Shown: positions 1 through 14,647 of the stretch, piece by piece
How positions within the stretch are numbered: the stretch's first letter is position 1
Layout of the letters: each line of letters begins with the position of its first letter
Assembly: GCF_021155765.1 (NCBI RefSeq)
Contig: NC_060116.1
Coordinates: 10,974,001-11,038,000 of the forward strand
Origin: Diprion similis
Taxonomy: Eukaryota > Arthropoda > Insecta > Hymenoptera > Diprionidae
Reading direction: 5' to 3'
Length of the DNA stretch: 64,000 bases
Program-made: the position numbers and the translations under genes
Notes under the pieces: generated by a model
What the model saw: only the letters and a program-made list of their open reading frames with translations
The model's database searches: none
Told to the model about the DNA's origin: nothing

Positions 1-343
1 AAAACTATAACGATAATGATAATAATAATAGTATTAATAACAACAACAGTAACAACAATTAATTACCTAACTAATTAATTAAATAATTAACGAATAATGA
101 CGCGTAGCGTAGAATAATATATTATACATATACATATATATATATATATATATAGTACTTATAATTACGATGATTTGAGTGGTGGCCGCTGTTTTTACGC
201 GGAAATGCTATGGTATTAAAGTTTTACGACTATAATATATTAATATGTATAGCTACATATATACATACGTATACATATTCATATATATATATATATATTA
301 TATATATATATATTCATATATAATATACATATATATATACACA

Positions 344-366
344 TACACACACACACACACACACAC
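344..366. repeat. CA microsatellite
   Basis: An almost pure run of alternating A and C, preceded by TA-rich sequence. This is a simple repeat, likely polymorphic in length. Confidence 0.8.
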
Positions 367-1208
367 CCACGCGTACATATACGTATACATACACATTATG
401 ATAGGAAGATAAGTATTTCAACCATTTATACATATACGAAGTTTTTTTCCGTTACCCATGCAAATGCCCATCGTTCAATATTTACCGTTGGAATTGTTAA
501 AATTGAATTGACTTTTGTTCATTGATCACTCATTATCGTCCTATCTTGACGTTAATGGTTGTTCCGAAGTTTCGTCGTAGTTTCACGATGTCGACAGTAT
601 AATAGACGGCATAATTTGATTTCTTTTTACATTCAAATACAATGAATCATTAGATTAGTTGTTAACGTCGTTAAAATTGATTGCACAAAGGAAGCAGAAG
701 ATGAAAAAAATATATATATATATATATATTAGAAAATAAAAAAAATAGTTTTTAACAACATAAATTAAGGCAAGGCCTTTACACATTATCCAGTGGTTAT
801 TGCCATCTAGTTGTTATATCAATTGACCAAAGATTACCTACTAATAATTATATTACATATACGGAAATATATAAATAAATAAATAAATGAATAAATAAAT
901 AAACAAATACCAAGCTTAGGTTATAGAGGTACTTGGAATTGGTGGGGCACTTTTAAGTTTAGGTTACAACAGTGATACAGGGTGTTTCACATTAGAGATC
1001 CGTGTATTACCAGCCATGGACGGCTGCGAGTATAATGTAACACGGGTTAGAGTAGGTACCGTGCAAGGCGAGACCTAATTATTATAATTATTACCATTAT
1101 TTATTATTACTATTATTATTATTTATTTATTTATTTAGCGCAGGTGATTATTATTATTATTATATTATATTGACAAAATTACGCTCTCGCGCTACGGCTA
1201 TATCTTAA

Positions 1209-1314
1209 GGTGGGATTCCGGTGAAATTTCGAAAGCAACGTGTTTTTCGTTTTTGAAATGACTTTTAAAGATGTGGAAGACTCGCTATTATCAAGATTTC
1301 ACCGGAGTCACCCC
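1209..1314. mobile_element. Short inverted-repeat element flanked by TTAA/TTGA
   Basis: The left end (GGTGGGATTCCGGTGAAAT, from 1209) and the reverse complement of the right end (GGGGTGACTCCGGTGAAAT, ending at 1314) match at most positions. The element is only about 106 bp and has no coding capacity. TTAA sits immediately outside the left end (1205-1208) and TTGA outside the right end (1315-1318). This is what a TTAA target-site duplication with one mutated copy would look like, so a piggyBac-type MITE is the best explanation. It could instead be a chance imperfect palindrome, which I consider less likely given the 13-base identical core. Confidence 0.55.
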
Positions 1315-4300
1315 TTGACGGTAAAATGAAACAAGAAAGAGAGAAAAAACAACTAATCAAGTCTTGCCGAAGGAATATATAAAACAAAAAAAAAAAAAAA
1401 AAAAATCCATATAATTTTTCATTATCAAAAACAGCGGAAACAAGGATCGGAATTCAAGCTCGTCACGTGCAAAGGCGTGAATTTCTGACGTAGATAAATC
1501 ACAACTCACGAATCGACGACGACTGTACATAAAGTGTTGAGATATCATAATATAAAATACGTTTGTACATATTGTTAAGTAGTTTTAATTAACGGGTAAT
1601 GGAAAGTAGTAAAAGTTATTATCATTATTATTATTATTCATATTATTAATAATACTATTATTGCTGCTTTTTCATTTCATTATTATATATTATACATGCA
1701 TTCATAAATATGTGCACACGTATGTGTAAGCTCAGAACCATAACGTATCGTACATACGTATGCGTATGTATATTTACTATAGTGTACACTATATGTATAT
1801 GTAAAAATCTCTATATACGTACATATATACATATATATGTATATATATGTATACGTATAGAGAGAGATCATTAAAGACGCATTCAACATTTACTAATGAT
1901 TTTAGGGCTTGTTTTCAAAAACAAATATATATTAAATTACAACTGGATTGTAAATTGAGAAAGAGAGAGTGATAGATACCTATTTATAAAATCAATATTC
2001 GCTAAGTTCGTTACGTTGTTGTATAGTAATTTTATTCGCGGGTTGTTTAACTACTGCAAGCGTGCCTGAGTAGTTGATTAATATTTTAAATAAATTAACT
2101 GGTTATCAAATGTAAGAATCATCCTATGAGAAAAGGATCCAGCAAGCATGTGATTCAAAGATTCTTCCGTGTTTCATTTTTGTGATACTTATACATACTA
2201 TAATATGCTGTTGGAAATAATTTGGGGTTACGTCAATTAAATTTATCGTATTAACTGAAATTTCTAAGTTTAGAAGAATTAATATGTGTCGCTGCAGATT
2301 TTCCACAAGTTAAAGCTGCCATGTTTTGAATTTGTTCTTTCTTAAATGAAAATTTAGTCTCTTGATTATGTTCATATTCAGCCTTCACTTGGTATCAATT
2401 AAAATCATTTTTACTATAACTCACAAAAATTTATTAAATAAAACATCAATACAACTAAAAAAGTATCGCAATCCCACGATAAGAATAAATATAATAAAAA
2501 AAGAAATACGCAAATTGCCAGATTATTTCCAACAGCACGTAATAGAGATTGCAAAAATGTATGTTTTATTATATTAATTTATCTTATGATTCATTGTGTC
2601 AATCGCTTATGTTTTCCTTTATATCTAGTCAGATCTGTTCTTGACCAGTTTTTACACCAATTCGTTGATTAATTTAATCATTAATTATGTTTTCTATCGT
2701 CGTTACATTACTATAGAATATTATGGTTGTCATGCGGCATAACCGCATGATTCTCCGACACCAATACGTACACGCGTACGCTAATTATCCATGCATATAG
2801 GTATGTAGATAGAGACTTTGAAATCAGAGCAGTCACTAATTCCTTCAGTCGTCCCTGCAGCGAAATTACAAGTAACCAAGTATTTTATTCATTTACTATA
2901 CTATATATTTTAGTATATTTTTAGTGAGCTTTAGTAATTCGGTATGTGCAGCATATACCTAATATAACGTAATAAGCAGCATATACGAAGGCATTTTGAA
3001 TAAAATGAAATTTCAATACCCGAGTTGATAAATTCCAAGTCAATCTTTTTTATGCAAATTCTAGTATTATACATACATACATGCATTACCCATACCTAAG
3101 TATTTATACCATACGTATATCAGAGGGTCAGCGCGTTACGAAGCTGCATTCGCGGAAAATTCGCTCGCGATTCGCAACTGATATTCTCAATCACTTTCAA
3201 AGCTTCTCCGACTTTGAGCGATCAGAGTAGATCGAGCGACAAACCTACGTTTGTTGTGTCGGTATGTGACAGAATTTTCGTAAAACATTGAACATGTATA
3301 CATCTGTCAAAAATTTAACGACGGTTGAAAAATTTTGCGAGTGCAGTGTTGTGAACGTATAACTGATTATTGTTTTTTAGCCGTATACACATAGGTTATA
3401 ACGTTTATAAAAATAAATAAATAAATAAAAGTTTCTAGGCAATTTTCTATGTCGATCAATCCCGAAATCTTTATCTATTATATTTTTCTATTATATAATA
3501 ATTGTACGTGCGACTGTTTTCACCCGTCTGAAAATCTGTAATTATATTTTTCAGCAACTTATTTTCCTACGTGTATGATTAAAAATTATTCAACGATTAA
3601 TAATCGGGTAACGTGTATCATTTTGTCTACGTGATTTTTGTACAAGTCCTTTCAGTTGAACGTTCGAAAATTTTAAAGCAAAAAACAGTTTAATTGATTC
3701 GACATAGATTAATTTTTCCACGTATATATATATACACATATATATGTAAATATACAAAACTCACATATGTATAATATTACGTAGACTTCAGTTTAACTTC
3801 TGTTCCCAAACACGATTCGTATAAAACCGCAGAAACGAAAATGGAGTATGATATGTATACATACATATATAATACAAAAATATTGTAATTCAATATGTGG
3901 CGGTACAATAGTTATATCGTACATACGTATATATCACGTTACATAAATACATTCAATATTTTTAACGCATGACATATAAATAAACACGCGCTATCTCAGT
4001 GCGTATTATTAATATTATAAAAAAAGAACTTTGTATCTAGAGAAAAACTTGCAATTTTTTAAATTCCGATTGATTAATTAATACCACTTATACTAGTCGA
4101 CCGTATATTATTATAATTATCTTTCTCGTATTATGATACGCTAGAAAAATTTTTTCTCTAACGTACATAACTACTTAATTTTCGTCCTTGTAAGATATAG
4201 AAATCGAGCATTCAACGCTCTTCGAGTTTGTTCAGACAGATTTCAGATGCTAATGATTCAAAGCATCTAATAATATCAGCATTATAGCGCTGTATATTAG

Positions 4301-7300
4301 CAAGCCACAGCTAAATGAAATACAGACTATCGTTTTTTCGATGGTTTTTCAATCATTCATAGATTAACTCAATTATTTATTCATTCATCGCATAGCGTTT
4401 GGAAAATATTGCAGCTGCGAACGGATATAAATCGAAGATATTAAACAAAAATTCTACGTAGTAAATCATGAATTAACCATACTTGATCGTTACATGAGAA
4501 AATATTCACTGCAGCAATTATATAACGCGAGGAGGAAGTTTTTACTTGCCTATATATATATATAATAATTTGGATACCTATTATAAAATTAAAAAAAAAA
4601 AAAAAATGTTTGCACGGATTGAATTGTTATATTGTTGAGCACACCAATAACATTCCCATGGTTGTAGAAACAATCGAAATTCATTAATCGCTTCTAAGAC
4701 TAATTGAGGTGCAATTTAACCTTGAAGAAATAAAATTAGAAAGAAAAAAAAAAAAAAAAAAAAACGATAAAGAAGATAAACCAAAAATTCGTAATAAATC
4801 TTAACTGTTGAATTGAGAGCTGTTACAAAGTAATGTAATGGGAAAATTACCTGTGTAGCCAGGGGATCAATAAACAACTATTTTGTAACAATGCCTGATT
4901 TAAATTCATTACTTCATTTCCAACTCCCAAGCCATCTTGTATAAACCGTGTCTTATAATTTCTGAAATCTACCCACAAATAAACTACAAAAAGTCTACTG
5001 GATCCTTTAAAAAATAAGTCTCAAACTTCATTGACACATTAAACTTTGTTACCAGCATTAGATAACGGTGTTTTAATTATCCAACGAGTTACAGGTAAGA
5101 TAGCGATCGCACTTGCAATTTTCCGTAATGCAGCACACGATCAGAGAATACTAATGAAATAGACAAAGTTGTAGCCTCCTGACGACGACGTTCTTTCCTT
5201 AATTCTCTTCACAACATGCCGATGTCGGGAGTTCAGATACCGACTGTGCGGATTACCTCGTGATATCCTCGGACTGCTTCCGATGATAACCAAAGACCAA
5301 CCGATGGTAAGAGTGAAAGTGATATCGACTAAAATTACTGCGGAAATCCTGGGTTAACCGGAACTTGCGACGAAGATGGCGCGTCAGATTCATACCGGCG
5401 TAAAGCTCAAGTTTACACCCGGCTTGTTTACGTAATTTATAAATAAGCTCTAAACTATTTTCATTTTCTCTTCGTCATTATACCGGCATATTGTATATCA
5501 AGCTATTATAATGCCGGTGAAATCGATTCCTCAAAACGTATAATGAATTCCGTTCAATTTTTGAACGGAAGCTACGCATTTCACTTCGCAGCGAGAGCAG
5601 CTTACGTAAGAAGCTTTTTCCCTTATCCCAGGGTATTTCATGTTTATATCAAAACTAGCGACTCCAGTTCCATTGAATTACGATTATCCGGCTGCACGAC
5701 AAACGACACGTAGTTTTACATGTTCTTCAGATACCTGCCTATAATATTACGTAAACTCGAAGGTCGGAGTGGGTTTAAAAATAGACTGGCAACACCTCCG
5801 GTGACTCTGCAAATGATGTACTATTTTCCTTATTCCTCAGTCGAGATGCCCGACTATTCTCCTATTCAAATATACCCACACACAGACACGTGGTGAACGA
5901 TAAATGTTAATCGATGTATATTTAAATTATAGCAAACTTCCAACAGAGTCCAATCGACGCTACAAATATGCTTGCGGCTAATCGCAACTATACCTATACC
6001 TATACGTTATATATATACGTATATATAGTGAACGAGTTGAAAGCATCGATTTTATCTGGATATACCGCGGTCGGGATATTATTTATAAATAATGCATGCA
6101 TGCAATGATAATAACACAAGACAACGGTACCAAATGACAATGATAATTAAATTTCCCTTAAGAGTCTTCAATTAAAATTCTAGAGTTGTTTATGGTCACA
6201 ATTTAAATTTTGATCAGAGCTTTGGATCGAGATCGAAGAAGTAATTTTCACTCTAAGGATTATAAGCGTCACGTTATTGGTACTAGACTTAATAAAGTGC
6301 TTGATTTTGATCGGTCGTTGTTTTTACATATTGCGTATATTACTGCATGTATTGCTTACAGTCGTAAAATTTCTAAGCTTCTTTATTATTCCTACGATGA
6401 TTTATACATTCATGATCGGCATAACGATAGTGTAGATCGCAGTGGTCGTATATCATGTTTTACAATGGCATGTTTCAAACCTACGTAAGAAAGCTCGAGT
6501 ACCTACAGTCCCTGGTAATTCTGCGGAACAACATGTCTTCAGGTGTACCATACAAACCTTTATCTTCTTACTTGCCTTCACACCTCTTATTCGCATAAAA
6601 CAAAAAACTTTAACTATCTTTACTAAACACTCCCACACAGAGGTACATATGATACGTTTATTTTCTTACTTTTTTCAAACAAACATCCTCCGCCATGCAG
6701 TCGTAACAAAAAACCATGACGATCACTGCGTGACCGTAAGAAGGCATGCACGTGGATGCAAAACTGTTTCCGTAATCGAAATTACCCGTGATCGTACGAA
6801 TGTCCGGGAAGTTTCCCTCTAATTTTGTAATATCCTTACAGTCAATGATGCTATTCGCGTATCGCAAATCGTCGGTTTATGCACGCGCTGAGGAGAATTA
6901 CACGCGAGAATTGAAACTCCGCATTGCGACAAGTATGAGGAAAGAGTACGTCGTAGAACTCGAGGTACGCGTTTAACAACTCTGGTTTAGGTACCATGGA
7001 TGACCCTCCGTAGACGTCGGGTGTGATACTTGTTTAGTTTGCTCTTTTCGTGGCGAAGAGCTAACTTGAATTCGTCGAATCCGTCGGAATTGCCAACGTC
7101 ACAATTTTATACGAGGACGCGGGATGATTGTTTGCACGGGGAATGTCGCGTTAAAGTGAGAAAATTAACGAACCGTTGGTAATTCGGTATATGCAAAAAG
7201 GTGTATAGGCGACAGATCGGTATACTCGTGACCTAAACTTCAACGTCGTATGCAAAAATGTAAGAAGTGCAAAATTCAGATTTTCGAATCCTCTCGTTTA

Positions 7301-7999
7301 TGTTAACATCCAGGGTCCATGACTCCTGCACAGTGTCAAGTGAAAAGTAATTTTTTCCGAATTACCGATCTCAAACGTCACCGTTCGATGGTAATGATCG
7401 ATATTTCGCTACCTGAGCTCTCGTTGAGTTGTAATTGTCAGTTATGAGGTTCAGCCTCGTGCGGCGGATGGATGGCTTGCGGTACGCCGGTATATAAGTA
7501 TATATGTATACCAGGCTTGGAATAGGGCAGTGGAAAATTCCACTGTGCGGGCTGAGACGGTCAATACTCTCTCCGTGTCGTAACCGAACGTGAGTCTCGT
7601 GGATGAAATGTACAGGTCGATTCACCCGCCTCGGTTCACCTGCATAACGCGCACATCCCCCATCGATTACAGATCCCTGACCAACTTTGAATACGATATC
7701 TCGAAATGTACCAGGTCGTTCACATCTCTTCTTTGGAAACATGTCATTGTCCACAATTCGAATTACCATGCCAATTGCCAATTAATGTTTATTATTAATT
7801 TTCTGTATGTAGTATGAATTCTGATCGTAGATATTTTGAAATCGCAATATTGCATAAGTTGGTAGTTCTTATGAGCAGAATTCTTTCTCCACGATATGTA
7901 GATCGATGAGTTATGGATGTCCAGTGAATCTTCTAGAATTCACGTTCAGAAATAGATACAGAAATGACTTTCGCTGGTTTAACTATGTTTAACTAAGAG

Positions 8000-8720
8000 A
8001 CGCGCAACATTTGACAGGTTCTTACTAATTTTCTCTAGGTATATCGAAGAGTTCATCTTCGGCACGTTTTGCACTCGGGTTTCCTTGATCATAAGATCCG
8101 CGGGGTGTTCAACCTGCACGTTACGTTTTTGGTGCACGAGACTGTTCGTGGAAGTGCGACTGTAGTTCGAGCGTGTATTTTTGCCGGATGGAATTGATTG
8201 AGGCACTTAAAGGAGAGGGAACGCGCTCGACGTCCTAGTAACGCAGTTTCATGAACAACTTCAGCGACCATGGGAGAACCAGAGAGGCAGCCGAAGAGAA
8301 CCGCGGAAAACCGGATCCCGATATTCGCGAATCGTGCCGCACGGCTGGTCAAGGACACGCGACGCCGCCGACGTCGAAGTGGATCGAAGAAGAAGCGCCG
8401 CGGAAACCCCGAAGAAGTTGGACCGTCATCGCGAGGAGCTTGGTTCCATTCGGCGTGGAGTCGGCTGTAGGCCGTTACTCTTCACGCACCGTAATTTCGC
8501 ACGCGCGTGTGCGTGTCCCAATACAAACGCGAGTCGTGTGCAATCGGCAAGGCACTCGGCCAAGGCAGCGACGCGCATAATATCCCTCGAATGGAGCGGA
8601 GGCTTTAAATAACTGTCTGCAAAAATCTCTGGTGTGCTCCATGAAGTCTGCGCCGAGAGATCCCGACGCACGCAGAAGTGCATTGGTAACACGCGTGTTG
8701 GATCGGCTACGACCATTCGG
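8000..8720. promoter_or_regulatory. GC/CpG-rich island, candidate promoter or first-exon region
   Basis: Base composition changes sharply here: the stretch is clearly richer in G, C and CG dinucleotides than its flanks. Several overlapping frames stay open on both strands, as expected of GC-rich DNA whether coding or not. One ATG at 8270 has a good start context (GCGACCATGG) and opens a 66-codon frame rich in Arg and Lys. I could not find a donor or downstream exon that fixes a gene model, and I do not recognise the peptide. Confidence 0.3.
8270..8470 (+). CDS. Candidate small Arg/Lys-rich ORF, unidentified
   Basis: This 66-residue frame opens at an ATG with an A at -3 and G at +4 and ends at a TAG. 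It contains a strongly basic middle (runs of Arg, then KKKRR) that could act as a nuclear-localisation or nucleic-acid-binding tail, but such runs also arise by chance in GC-rich DNA. No family is recognised. Overlapping open frames on both strands reduce confidence. It may be the first exon of a longer gene or not coding at all. Confidence 0.2.
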   Translation: MGEPERQPKRTAENRIPIFANRAARLVKDTRRRRRRSGSKKKRRGNPEEVGPSSRGAWFHSAWSRL

Positions 8721-8869
8721 TATCTCGAGATTGTTTTTAAATCTCTGCACGATGCGATTGATGTTTGCTGTAGTAGCAAGAGCGATCGGCGAGGAACGAG
8801 TAACGTCTTTTCGCATGATCGGTGAAGAAGCGTTTTCTTCATCTGACCGGGGTGGGGGTGAAATTTCGA

Positions 8870-9355
8870 ATTCGTTTATGGCGAAACTTGAAGTTAAGAA
8901 ATGAAACTTTGACGAAACATCAAAGTTTCGAATTGTCCAAAACGCAACGCTCAAAGTTCCGGAATTGCAAAATTCCGAAAGGACAAGATTTTCAGTTCCG
9001 TGAATTTTTGGCTTGGTGAAATTTCATTACTTTCATCTTTCTTTGTTTTGGATGTTCGATAATTTTGCGTTCGGATTCCTGGTCCTTCTGATATTCGGTT
9101 TTTCTGATTCTTAACACCAACTCGTTGAGTAAACTGCACTGTGCGAGTACATTTTAATTTTAGAAATTTAACTCTATCGAAACTCTATTTATCGGATCTT
9201 TACTTTTCGGAACTTTGCTCTATCGTTACTTGAATTTTCTAAATCTTGCATTTCGGAACTTTGACCCGTCGGATTTCCAGCCATTCGAAACTTTGTTGTT
9301 TCGTAAAAGTTTGATTTCTTTACTTCGAGTTTCGCCACCAAATAATTCAGAATTA
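8870..9355. repeat. Imperfect foldback (inverted) repeat, arms about 100 bp
   Basis: The segment beginning GGCGAAACTTGAAGTTAAGA near 8880 recurs on the opposite strand as GGCGAAACTCGAAGTAAAGA near 9340. The match continues through a shared block around CAAAGTTTCGAAT and another around TCAAAGTTCCG. The arms lie about 290 bp apart. Both arms and the spacer are also full of diverged copies of a TTCGGAACTTTGA-like unit. There is no coding capacity. This looks like a degenerate foldback transposon or a local satellite with an inversion. Confidence 0.55.
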
Positions 9356-9419
9356 GGCGCTTTCCGATCTTCAACCCCATTGATTCTCACCGTTTCGAAA
9401 AAGATCATCATGGATCTGC

Positions 9420-12400
9420 GACATAGGAAGATCGATCTGCTGTATACGGTTTGCTAGAATTGTGGAAAAAGGACTTTGACCCGAAAAGGATAACTTTACG
9501 CTCATTCGATGGCATCGAAAACTAAGTCGTCGTTCACCTCAGCTCATTTGTTTATGCCTTTGTAGTATTAATTAACCGACACAGCTGAGATGAGATTTGA
9601 TAAACGAATAATCACGCCGGAAATGCGTTGGAGGAATCGAGTGGGCGGTTTAAAATGCGGTTCCTGTATTCATTCGCAGGAAACGAATATGTCGTTCGTG
9701 CCTATAAGCTGTTTCAACGACGAGAACTTTTTGTAACACGCAACAGTCACATGCCATTGAAGAATTAGTTATGAGCAGAACCTACCTTAATGCGATGATT
9801 GCGATGATGGAGTGAAATTATAACACTTAAAAATTTTCCACCGATAAACCAATGTCACGGTTCGTTCGAAAGTGTACGAGATATGAACGAGGCATTCCAC
9901 GATAACCAACCTACGTCTGACTCTGACCATCAGCAATTTTATTTATTTCTCAGTGTAGTGTAGGTTGTACAAAAAATCACGATTCATAGAGTTTCAGTTT
10001 TTTTGGACAAACGTGGGTTCGATTTTTACTCCTCCAAAAAACACGAAAACCCAAATTTCGAATGAATATCTCTCAACGATTGGCTTCAAATTCTTTGCAT
10101 TAAATTCTATGTTAAAAAACGAAAATGTTGAGACTAAAATGGAAGTGGACAAGCTTTTGGTTGAGAAGCTGCAGGCGAAACAAGAAATTGAAAAGTGAGA
10201 AAAAACGTATACGGTTAGAAAAAAATGTCCCAGCAGGTCCAATAAAATACCGTTCGACAATTCAGGACAAAGCTAACAAATTATGACTCCAGTTGTAAAA
10301 ACACCGGGCAACGAAGAGCCGATCGATAAGGTGTACAAAGCAGCTGAGCGTTCGAGAAACGTCATAAAAGTTGAGAAAGAATTTAATACGCGTAACGGCA
10401 TGACAATATCAATATGAACTCGATCGGCGACAATCAGGCAGTTTGCAAGTGCATGGACAAATTCTTTCAACACCCAGCTAAAGGTCTGATTGTGAGGTAA
10501 TTGATAAATTGGCATTTCCGGTTAGCGACGACCTCGCGCCTCGGTAAATGAGGTTGATTAGTTAATTAGGTTGCCTCGAAGTGACAAATCAAACGTTGCA
10601 CATGATTTGCCCGAGGGGATATAGAATAACCGATGAGTTAAAAAAACCCATCGTTGTAATCCGCTTAAACGGGTGGCCAACGCAAATCGTGTACAATCAG
10701 CAAATGACCCTAAGCCACACGATGCTTGCATGTCAGCATGAGGGGACTGTTAGGATTTTTATCTCAAGTGATGATTAATCAGCGCTCAAAAGACAATTAT
10801 TTTTCCTGTGGATATATATATATATATATATAACATGTCTTACTCTCATTTCTCACAGAAATTGATCACGTTTCGTTATCACAGCGTTAGATTGTGAAGG
10901 TGTTGGAGAAATGACTGGAGGTAAATAAATTCGAACGTACATGAGAGTAATTTGAACGTCGACGTCAATCCTCCGCTTCGTATCTCGACTAGGAAAACAC
11001 AAACGTCATTTTCCGGTTGATTGTTTGACCAATTAACTCAAGCTGCCACGATTTGTAACCGCTCTGGACTCTCAGTATGATTCGGCTAAATCAATATTCG
11101 TAAATCATACGGTAAATTTGATTTTGTCCATCATGGCTCGGAAAGGTTTGTGTGCTTATTGGAATGCTTATTGGAAAACTATACATCTGATATGAAATAT
11201 GAATTACACTGATTGTAAACAAGATGGAATTTCGTATTACGTACGAGTTACAGTCTGCTTGCATCCTGTTATTCATTCATCCTCTTGTGTTTCTCAACTC
11301 AATAATAACTTAGGGTTTATCAGTAGCCTTGAAACTAATGCGAATTGACTACTTTTGGAAATAATGGTAAATTAATACGGCATAGAATTTCATTCATGAG
11401 TTGAAACAAACAAGGACTCCATAATCGTTGCGGCAGATGATACAAACGCTGATAGTATCAAATAAATACTGTATGAAATGCGTACCCTGTTACTCAATTC
11501 CCTGAAATGACGTTTATACCACTGTTTAATCTATAACTTTCGTCTAACAATGTCATTGGAATTGTACCGTTCGCGGTCATGGATTCAACGAAACGTTGTC
11601 ACCGAAATGTAACATGTCTTACGCAATCCAATGTGCCGCTGTTTTCACCGCTGGGTAATCAATTATTCCCTTCTACCATAAACACTCGCCCTCTACAAAC
11701 CTTTTGTGCGTATTTCCACCCTCAAGCAGCTTTCTCATTGTGGTCATTTTTGGTACAAAGCTGAGAGAACTTCCGAACCAAATTCCTGACCTCAAGTTAT
11801 AAAGTTATGATAAATATTTTCAGAAAACCCATTTAACAACGCTCAAAGAATCTAGACGTCAATGAATTCCTCGAACAAATCACGCACCATTGTTTTGAAG
11901 AAAATAAGTTAACTTGGTCGTATCCTTAATCATTATCTACGAGTGGTGGAAACTAGGAAAATTTTTTTTGCCTGAACGCAGTCTGCGATGATTTTGATTC
12001 ATTTTTTATTCCACTGCGTATTCAGAATGGAAAGAATTCCTAGCTTTCTGTCACACATTCGGTATCTAGAGTAGTAGACATGCGTGACAAATACAAGTGA
12101 TTACCACAGTTCCTACGGTTATTCTAGCTCAATGTCTCCACAATTGTTAAAGCCCCGCAATAACCCCTCAACGCACAACTACTGGGAAGACGCTTAATTT
12201 TTCCGCATCCGTTATTCCCCGAAGATGGTCTTCCTCGCCTTCTAAAACGCGTGAATGATTTAAAAAAGATAAAAAAAAAAAAAAAAAAACACTTGTCGTC
12301 ACCTAATCGTGTTGTGCGATTCAGACAATAACATTATTTTCGACCATATATCAGAGAGTTTATTCAGTGACATTGTCTTCTGCAGTAACCGCAGATATTA

Positions 12401-14590
12401 ATCGCTCAACGCGAGAAAAGCTCTTTGGTAAAACGAGATGTCGGGAAGGGACTACGTGCCATTCTGAGCGTGCGTCTCTAGCTGCGTTCTAACAGTCCCG
12501 TGACCTAAAAAAAGGTCGCCATTCCCTCTACCTTTTGTCCGACTTTCGAAGCCCTTTCGACGCGGGTCGAGATCTCTCTTGTTATTTGTACGGCAATGAG
12601 CTGAAGCCTAGGGCCATGGACAAGGGCACAGAATTGGGTTACATACAGGTTTCGAAGATACAGAATTGGCAAGAGACAAAAGTGATTGGGAAATTCTGGG
12701 ATCAATAACCACGAATACTGCGCGTCGTAGGTTCTAAAATCTTTTCTCGGAGCGTCCATGCTACCGTGATTTCTTCATTTCTGACCTTCTCTTTTTATAT
12801 CCGATGTCGTTTTCATAGGAGCTGAATCGCCACGGCGTTTCTGTGAGTATTTTTTTAACGTATTTCTTGACGTTTCCAAGAGAATCAATTTCATATATTC
12901 TCTCGATGCATATTGTCATAATAATATCTTCTCGTCCGGTGAACCGAAAACTTTCTTTCTGCAGGTCTGAGGAAACCACAAAAAAATCCCGCTACTCCCA
13001 ACAGCGTATATGACGGTAAACGGATTTTTTCCTTGTATTACCAGGACATAAATTAAGTGCCGTATAAAAAATTCTAATTATCGTTTCAAAAGTCGTTCAA
13101 AAATATTCCCCTTCAATTTGGTCCTCGCTTTCGCTCTTTGTGGAATCGAAACGAGCGGTAACTTTGAAAAGAAACTGTGCCACGACGTATAACTTGACCG
13201 TTTAAAGTGCCGCTCGTGAAAGTAATAATTCACGATTATCCGTAATCAACCATCTTTGTTGATAAAGTCGCGGGCTACAATATCCATCGAAAACTCGTGT
13301 ATCAATTGCCAACTTATTTTGTAAAAAGATACCTATTATCGTACAGATCGAACTAATATCCCCGAAACGAAACGTCTCGGGTTATCTTGAAAACCCGTAA
13401 AAAAAAGCCTTTCAGAATATACGGTGCGTAGTTAGATTCTACGTAGAACGAGCGTACGTGCACCACGATGCGTATAACGTTCACTCAATATGCGACGTAC
13501 GTAACCCTCGTCAACTCGACGGCGCAGTTTGGCCCGGACCCCGTTCCAGACCATCGATTCCTGCTACGTCATCTGCACGGTTTTGCCCGGACGTCAGTAG
13601 TTTGATTGAATTGTTTGTATTATAATAGAAGACCATGCGCGTTCTATGCGCTTTCTGAATCCAAATACCACCCTGCAATTATTGGTATTTACGCACGTCG
13701 TTATTTATACTGACCGACATACATCCCCGAGTATTGACATGTCGAAGATCAAATATCAGTGGATTATGAACGATTCTGATTTCGAGTTTAAAGCGATATT
13801 TGTTATATATATATAGTAAATTGTACGTTTACTGAAAAAAGTGTTATCCAAAGCTATGCAAAATATTGAAAATTTCATAAACCTATCGCATCGTTTATAT
13901 AAGTCGAAAAAATGTACATCGTGAAAAGTAATTAAGCTACGAATTGACGAGTGTTTTGCACAAGGACTGAATGACCCAGTTTACCACCGACACATATAGT
14001 ATGCGACTGAAAGATAAATTTTGAGTATGTGCCGAAAAAAAATGTAGATTTTGTCTATTGTTTTTTTCCTCTAATCTCCCGCCTAATCTCGTTGTTTTAA
14101 AATGAGCGATAAAGTGGCTGAAGCACGATGACGATCTAGTTCGATAATAACTAATGTATTCTCGGTGAAAAATCGTCGTCCGTATAAGTATATCAGTCGA
14201 CAACCCGATAGAAATCGACTGGATTTTTTGTCCCCCAGCAAAAAACTTGAGATAAAACTATGTCGCGGAGTTTGCAATTTCGCAGTGTAAACGTGCAATC
14301 GGTTAAAATGTAACGACCGGCGCAATTCCGTTGCAACGCAGGTGATGCGCATATTCTTTGCAATGGCATGTGGCAATGCAATTCCTGTGCAACGACGTAG
14401 GGCGTCGAATTACCCAACGCGTCGTTCGCTCCCTCGGGAAAAAGGCATAGAAGTCGTGTAAGAAAAAAAAAAAAAAAAAAGGCGAGGAGGAGGTTGCCGC
14501 CCTGCGCAATTACTGGGAGCGCGCGTAGCTCGGTTTAGCGCACGATACTCATACATACGCATTACAGTCTCGTTCCCGACCCTCCACGCA
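9420..14590. other. Non-coding stretch, no assignable gene
   Basis: This is AT-rich sequence with a short TA repeat near 10813-10832 and an A-run near 12270-12288. A set of plus-strand open frames at 9965-10198, 10283-10417 and 10581-10778 lies in sequence and has fairly ordinary amino-acid composition. Together they may be the remains of a broken coding region, but I recognise no domain and claim no gene. A degenerate local duplication of a GCAATTCC-GTGCAACG unit lies near 14320-14395. Confidence 0.5.
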
Positions 14591-14647
14591 ATGTCTCGGG
14601 ATATCCTTAACCCTGAACTCCGAGGCGCAGACGACAGACTGCGTATG
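14591..14647 (+). CDS. Candidate 5' coding exon (19 codons) of an unidentified gene
   Basis: An ATG at 14591 lies in a short GC-rich island (about 14,480-14,720) and opens a frame of 19 codons that runs directly into a good donor, ATG|GTGAGT, at 14,648. The frame would also stay open for 63 codons if unspliced. No matching downstream exon was found by eye, so the gene model is incomplete. It could be an alternative promoter exon of a gene outside the window, or a chance open frame. Confidence 0.2.

Larger units (their letters stand above)
1..8000. other. AT-rich non-coding stretch with microsatellites
   Basis: No convincing gene was seen. The stretch is dominated by TA-rich simple repeats (around 130-155, 280-345, 715-730, 1780-1860 and 3725-3770), a CA run near 344-366, AAATA-type repeats near 870-905, and A-runs near 1387-1404, 4590-4606 and 4744-4764. 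Open frames here are short and low in complexity. A short inverted-repeat element at 1209-1314 is listed separately. The stretch 3120-3260 is locally richer in CG dinucleotides and could be a transcription start region, but nothing coding follows it clearly. Confidence 0.6.
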